A stretch of 56,220 bases of DNA from NCBI GenBank assembly GCA_040752635.1, contig JBFMGS010000006.1:1-56220 (forward strand), in the 5' to 3' direction. The notes beneath the pieces were generated by a model. That model had not been told where the DNA came from, did not search any database, and saw nothing but the letters and a program-made list of their open reading frames with translations. Below, in pieces: positions 53,949-56,220 of this stretch (positions within the stretch are counted from its first letter, which is position 1; each line of letters opens with the position of its first letter). Made by a program: the position numbers and the translations under genes. This DNA comes from JBFMGS01 sp040752635 (lineage in GTDB: Bacteria; Bacillota; SHA-98; UBA4971).

Positions 53949-56129
53949 TCAGCTTCCCCGCCTACCCTCCGGCCTTCCGCACGGCTGACAAAGCGAGAAA
54001 AGTATCTCGCCCAGCAGAGCTATGAGGGTACCCCCCCCCCCGTTGGAACTATCTTCCATATCTTCCGCCGGAATTCCCAGGAACGCCTCGACCACGCGCG
54101 GATCAAACTGCCGACCTGCACACCGACTCAGTTCCCCCCGGGCCTGCTGCGCGCTGAGGGCCTCCCGGTAGGGTCTGGCAGACGTCATGGCATCGTAAGC
54201 ATCCGCCACCCGGATGATCCGCGCCAGAAGCGGGATCTCTTCCGCCACCAGCCCCTCAGGATAGCCACCGCCACCGTAGTCTTCGTGGTGGAGCCGCACG
54301 GCCGCGATGACCGCGGCCGGAAACCTGGCCGGCTCCAAGATCCTCGCCCCCACCACGGGGTGGCCCTGCATCTCCTTTGTTTCTTCCTCGTTGAGGCGCC
54401 CCGGCTTGAGCAGAATGTCCTCGCGCACACCGATCTTGCCCAGATCGTGCAGGAGCCCGGCCAGGTACACCTGCTCCTGCTCTTCTGCACCAAGCCCCAG
54501 CACGCGGGCGCACGCTCGCGCCCACTGCGCCACCCGCAGGGAATGGCCCCGCGTGTAAACGTCCTTCGCCTCCAGGGCCGCCGCGAGCGCCCGCACGGCA
54601 CTCAGATAGTATTCCCGCAGCGACGAGTAGAGGCGGGCGTTCTCCAGCGCCAGGCCGGCCTGGCTCGCGGCGATCTCCAGATACCCGACTTCTTTATCAC
54701 TCCAGCGCCGCGGTATAGGGGAATAGACCTTCAATGTGCCCAGAATCTTTCCGCCAGCCCGCACCGGCACCACCGCCACCGCCCGCACCTCGGCCGAGTA
54801 GTAGGGCAAGCGCACTTCGGACCCGCCTGCGGTCAGGTCTTCTACCACCACGGGCTCTCCCGTTTCGAGCACCTTGCCCAGCACGGTACCCTCCGGCCTG
54901 ACGCGGCCTGCCCTGGCCTGCAGCTCCGCGCCCATGCCAAGGCTTGCCTTCAACACCAGCTCGCCTGTCTCCTCGTCAAGCAACCGCAGCGCACACCACT
55001 GTGCCCCCAACACGTCCCTGACGCTCCCCAGGGCCGACTCAACGACCACATCCACGTCGAGGCTGCTCGATACCACCCGCCCCACTTCGATCAACCGCTC
55101 CAGCATGGCCGCCCTCAGCTGCAGCTCGCGGAACAGGCGGGCGTTCTCCAGCGCCAGCCCCAGGCTGGTGCCCAGCGTGGTCAGAAAGGCAGCCTCGTCT
55201 TCGGCGAAGCCCGCACCTTCCGGCCTGCCCGCTATGGTCAGCACGCCCGTTGCTTTACCCCCGACGATAAGGGGTAAGGCTAGCGCCGGCCGCCTTTCTT
55301 CGCGCGTACCGCCTCCCGGTCCGCTGTTAAAGTGAACGGCGTGGGTCTCTCGCTCAACAGCGGCAACTACTTCGCCTGACGGCACGACGCGGAACTCGTC
55401 ACAGGACTCCAGGGTAGCCGCCACTTCGGCGCCCGCGCCCCCCGGTAATGCCTCACCCAGCATCACCACCGACCCGCTGGTGGTGCCGGTCAACCGCAGC
55501 ACTGCTTGCAGGGCCCGCCGGGCCACTTCGGCCACCTCGAGGCTGCCGGAAACCGTCTGGCTGAACTCAAAGAGAGTGGCCAGCTCGTCCGCTTTTCTCC
55601 CCAGTTCCTGCTTGGCATAGAGCAGCTGAGCCACAGTGTCCGTTAGCCTCTGTACCACCGCCACGACGGTCCGCAGCCGCTCTTGCGTCCACACTGGCAC
55701 CGCTCTTGCCACCGCCAGAAGCTCTTCCCGGTCAATACCCGTTTCCCGGGCCAGCCGCGCCACTGCCTCTTCTGCCAGCGGCCGCAGCGCCACATTGCCG
55801 CCCAGCACCACCGCTATCGTTTCTCCGGCCACCTGCAGGGGAACCGCCAGATTCACCAGCCCGGCATGGCAGGTTTGGAGAACCTCCTCCCCCGCAGCCA
55901 CAGCAGCCCTTGCAGAGGCCTCACGTGAAGCCGCACACCTGGCCAGCGCTTCCGGATTCCTGCTCAGCATGGCACAGAAAGAACACAGGTTGGACGGCTC
56001 GGTCAGCGGACGGCCGTCCGGGTATGCGACCATGGCCGCCAGCCCCAGGGCCCTGCTCATGCTCTCTTGAAGTTCTTGAAAACCTACCTGCTTCAGCTCT
56101 TGGTAAAACACCGACTTGTGTTCTGTCAT
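53949..56129 (-). CDS. PocR-GAF-GAF-HD-GYP signalling protein
   Basis: About 726 residues. The N-terminal PocR sensor has CSFC, a Cys-rich helix (ALARCAASREA) and TCHAGL. Two GAF domains follow (about residues 200-340 and 360-510). The C-terminal HD-GYP has GHSLRVAQ, LLHDLGKIG and HHEDYGGGGYPEGL, then ADAYDAMTS: the metal and GYP motifs of cyclic-di-GMP phosphodiesterases. A Cys-containing PocR domain suggests ligand or redox sensing. An 11-G run (54031-54041) near the C-terminus makes the last 27 residues uncertain. The ATG is 56129; the frame is open to 56201. Confidence 0.88.
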   Translation of the reverse strand: MTEHKSVFYQELKQVGFQELQESMSRALGLAAMVAYPDGRPLTEPSNLCSFCAMLSRNPEALARCAASREASARAAVAAGEEVLQTCHAGLVNLAVPLQVAGETIAVVLGGNVALRPLAEEAVARLARETGIDREELLAVARAVPVWTQERLRTVVAVVQRLTDTVAQLLYAKQELGRKADELATLFEFSQTVSGSLEVAEVARRALQAVLRLTGTTSGSVVMLGEALPGGAGAEVAATLESCDEFRVVPSGEVVAAVERETHAVHFNSGPGGGTREERRPALALPLIVGGKATGVLTIAGRPEGAGFAEDEAAFLTTLGTSLGLALENARLFRELQLRAAMLERLIEVGRVVSSSLDVDVVVESALGSVRDVLGAQWCALRLLDEETGELVLKASLGMGAELQARAGRVRPEGTVLGKVLETGEPVVVEDLTAGGSEVRLPYYSAEVRAVAVVPVRAGGKILGTLKVYSPIPRRWSDKEVGYLEIAASQAGLALENARLYSSLREYYLSAVRALAAALEAKDVYTRGHSLRVAQWARACARVLGLGAEEQEQVYLAGLLHDLGKIGVREDILLKPGRLNEEETKEMQGHPVVGARILEPARFPAAVIAAVRLHHEDYGGGGYPEGLVAEEIPLLARIIRVADAYDAMTSARPYREALSAQQARGELSRCAGRQFDPRVVEAFLGIPAEDMEDSSNGGGGTLIALLGEILFSLCQPCGRPEGRRGS

Positions 56130-56220
56130 GGTCGTTAATGCACTGAGAACCCCCCTTTTCACCGGCCGCTGGCCCCCGCCGGAAGCCGCCCTGGTCTGCA
56201 CCTAGGCTCCGCCGCTACTT

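Noticed and set aside
53853..55277. 474-residue plus-strand frame
   Set aside because: It lies opposite the HD-GYP gene, is Pro/Arg/His-rich and has no motif: a GC-rich shadow frame.

Overview
The window looks like part of a high-GC, Gram-positive-type anaerobe of the Bacillota, most likely a Clostridia relative. Evidence: a SCIFF peptide with its radical SAM maturase, a DUF1540 protein, a YtrA-type GntR/ABC operon, strong AGGAGG-type ribosome sites, frequent TTG and GTG starts, and sigma-A-like promoters. A run of 100 Ns (31541-31640) and a doubly frameshifted prenyltransferase show this is a draft scaffold, probably metagenomic. One predicted protein looks like an outer-membrane beta-barrel, so the host may be a diderm member of the phylum. 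This taxonomy is inferred; no rRNA or tRNA gene was seen.

Region 1 (1-674): a MNT-type nucleotidyltransferase with its own promoter and an inverted repeat, but no HEPN partner.

Region 2 (732-24516, all minus strand, read right to left): a purine/pyrimidine catabolic cluster resembling the E. coli yge/xdh/ssnA region. In transcription order: threonine-synthase-like PLP enzyme, XRE-cupin regulator, carbamate kinase, dihydropyrimidinase-like amidohydrolase, YgeY-like M20 hydrolase, YgeW-like carbamoyltransferase, 2Fe-2S hydroxylase subunit, MocA-like nucleotidyltransferase, XdhC, PreT, an M1-like metalloprotein, PreA, FAD subunit, MoaD-like protein, molybdopterin subunit, then a second complete hydroxylase (molybdopterin, FAD, 2Fe-2S), SsnA and another fold-type-II PLP enzyme. 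The inferred logic is: molybdenum hydroxylases act on the ring, SsnA deaminates, PreTA handles reduction or oxidation, the hydantoinase opens the ring, YgeW/YgeY/ArcC process carbamoyl and amide fragments to ATP, and PLP enzymes deaminate the remaining amino acid. Short operator-like repeats and a structured leader lie between its genes.

Region 3 (24517-32239): a tiny membrane protein, SCIFF and its maturase, a broken UbiA prenyltransferase, a DUF4143 ATPase, a Trp-rich protein/nucleotidyltransferase pair resembling a toxin-antitoxin module, and a GntR-ABC operon interrupted by the gap, with a clear promoter and operator.

Region 4 (32391-40467): Uma2 nuclease, GH13 amylase, ABC-2 exporter, amidase, beta-barrel protein and DUF1540 protein.

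Region 5 (40684-48568): a giant SdrD-like/IPT/beta-helix protein followed by three two-domain cupredoxin proteins. Together these resemble a six-domain multicopper oxidase split over three genes, and all four lack a recognisable signal peptide. This is the least conventional unit in the window.

Region 6 (48907-56129): carAB with a promoter, a palindrome and a possible attenuator, then a PocR-GAF-GAF-HD-GYP signalling protein with an 11-base homopolymer near its C-terminus.
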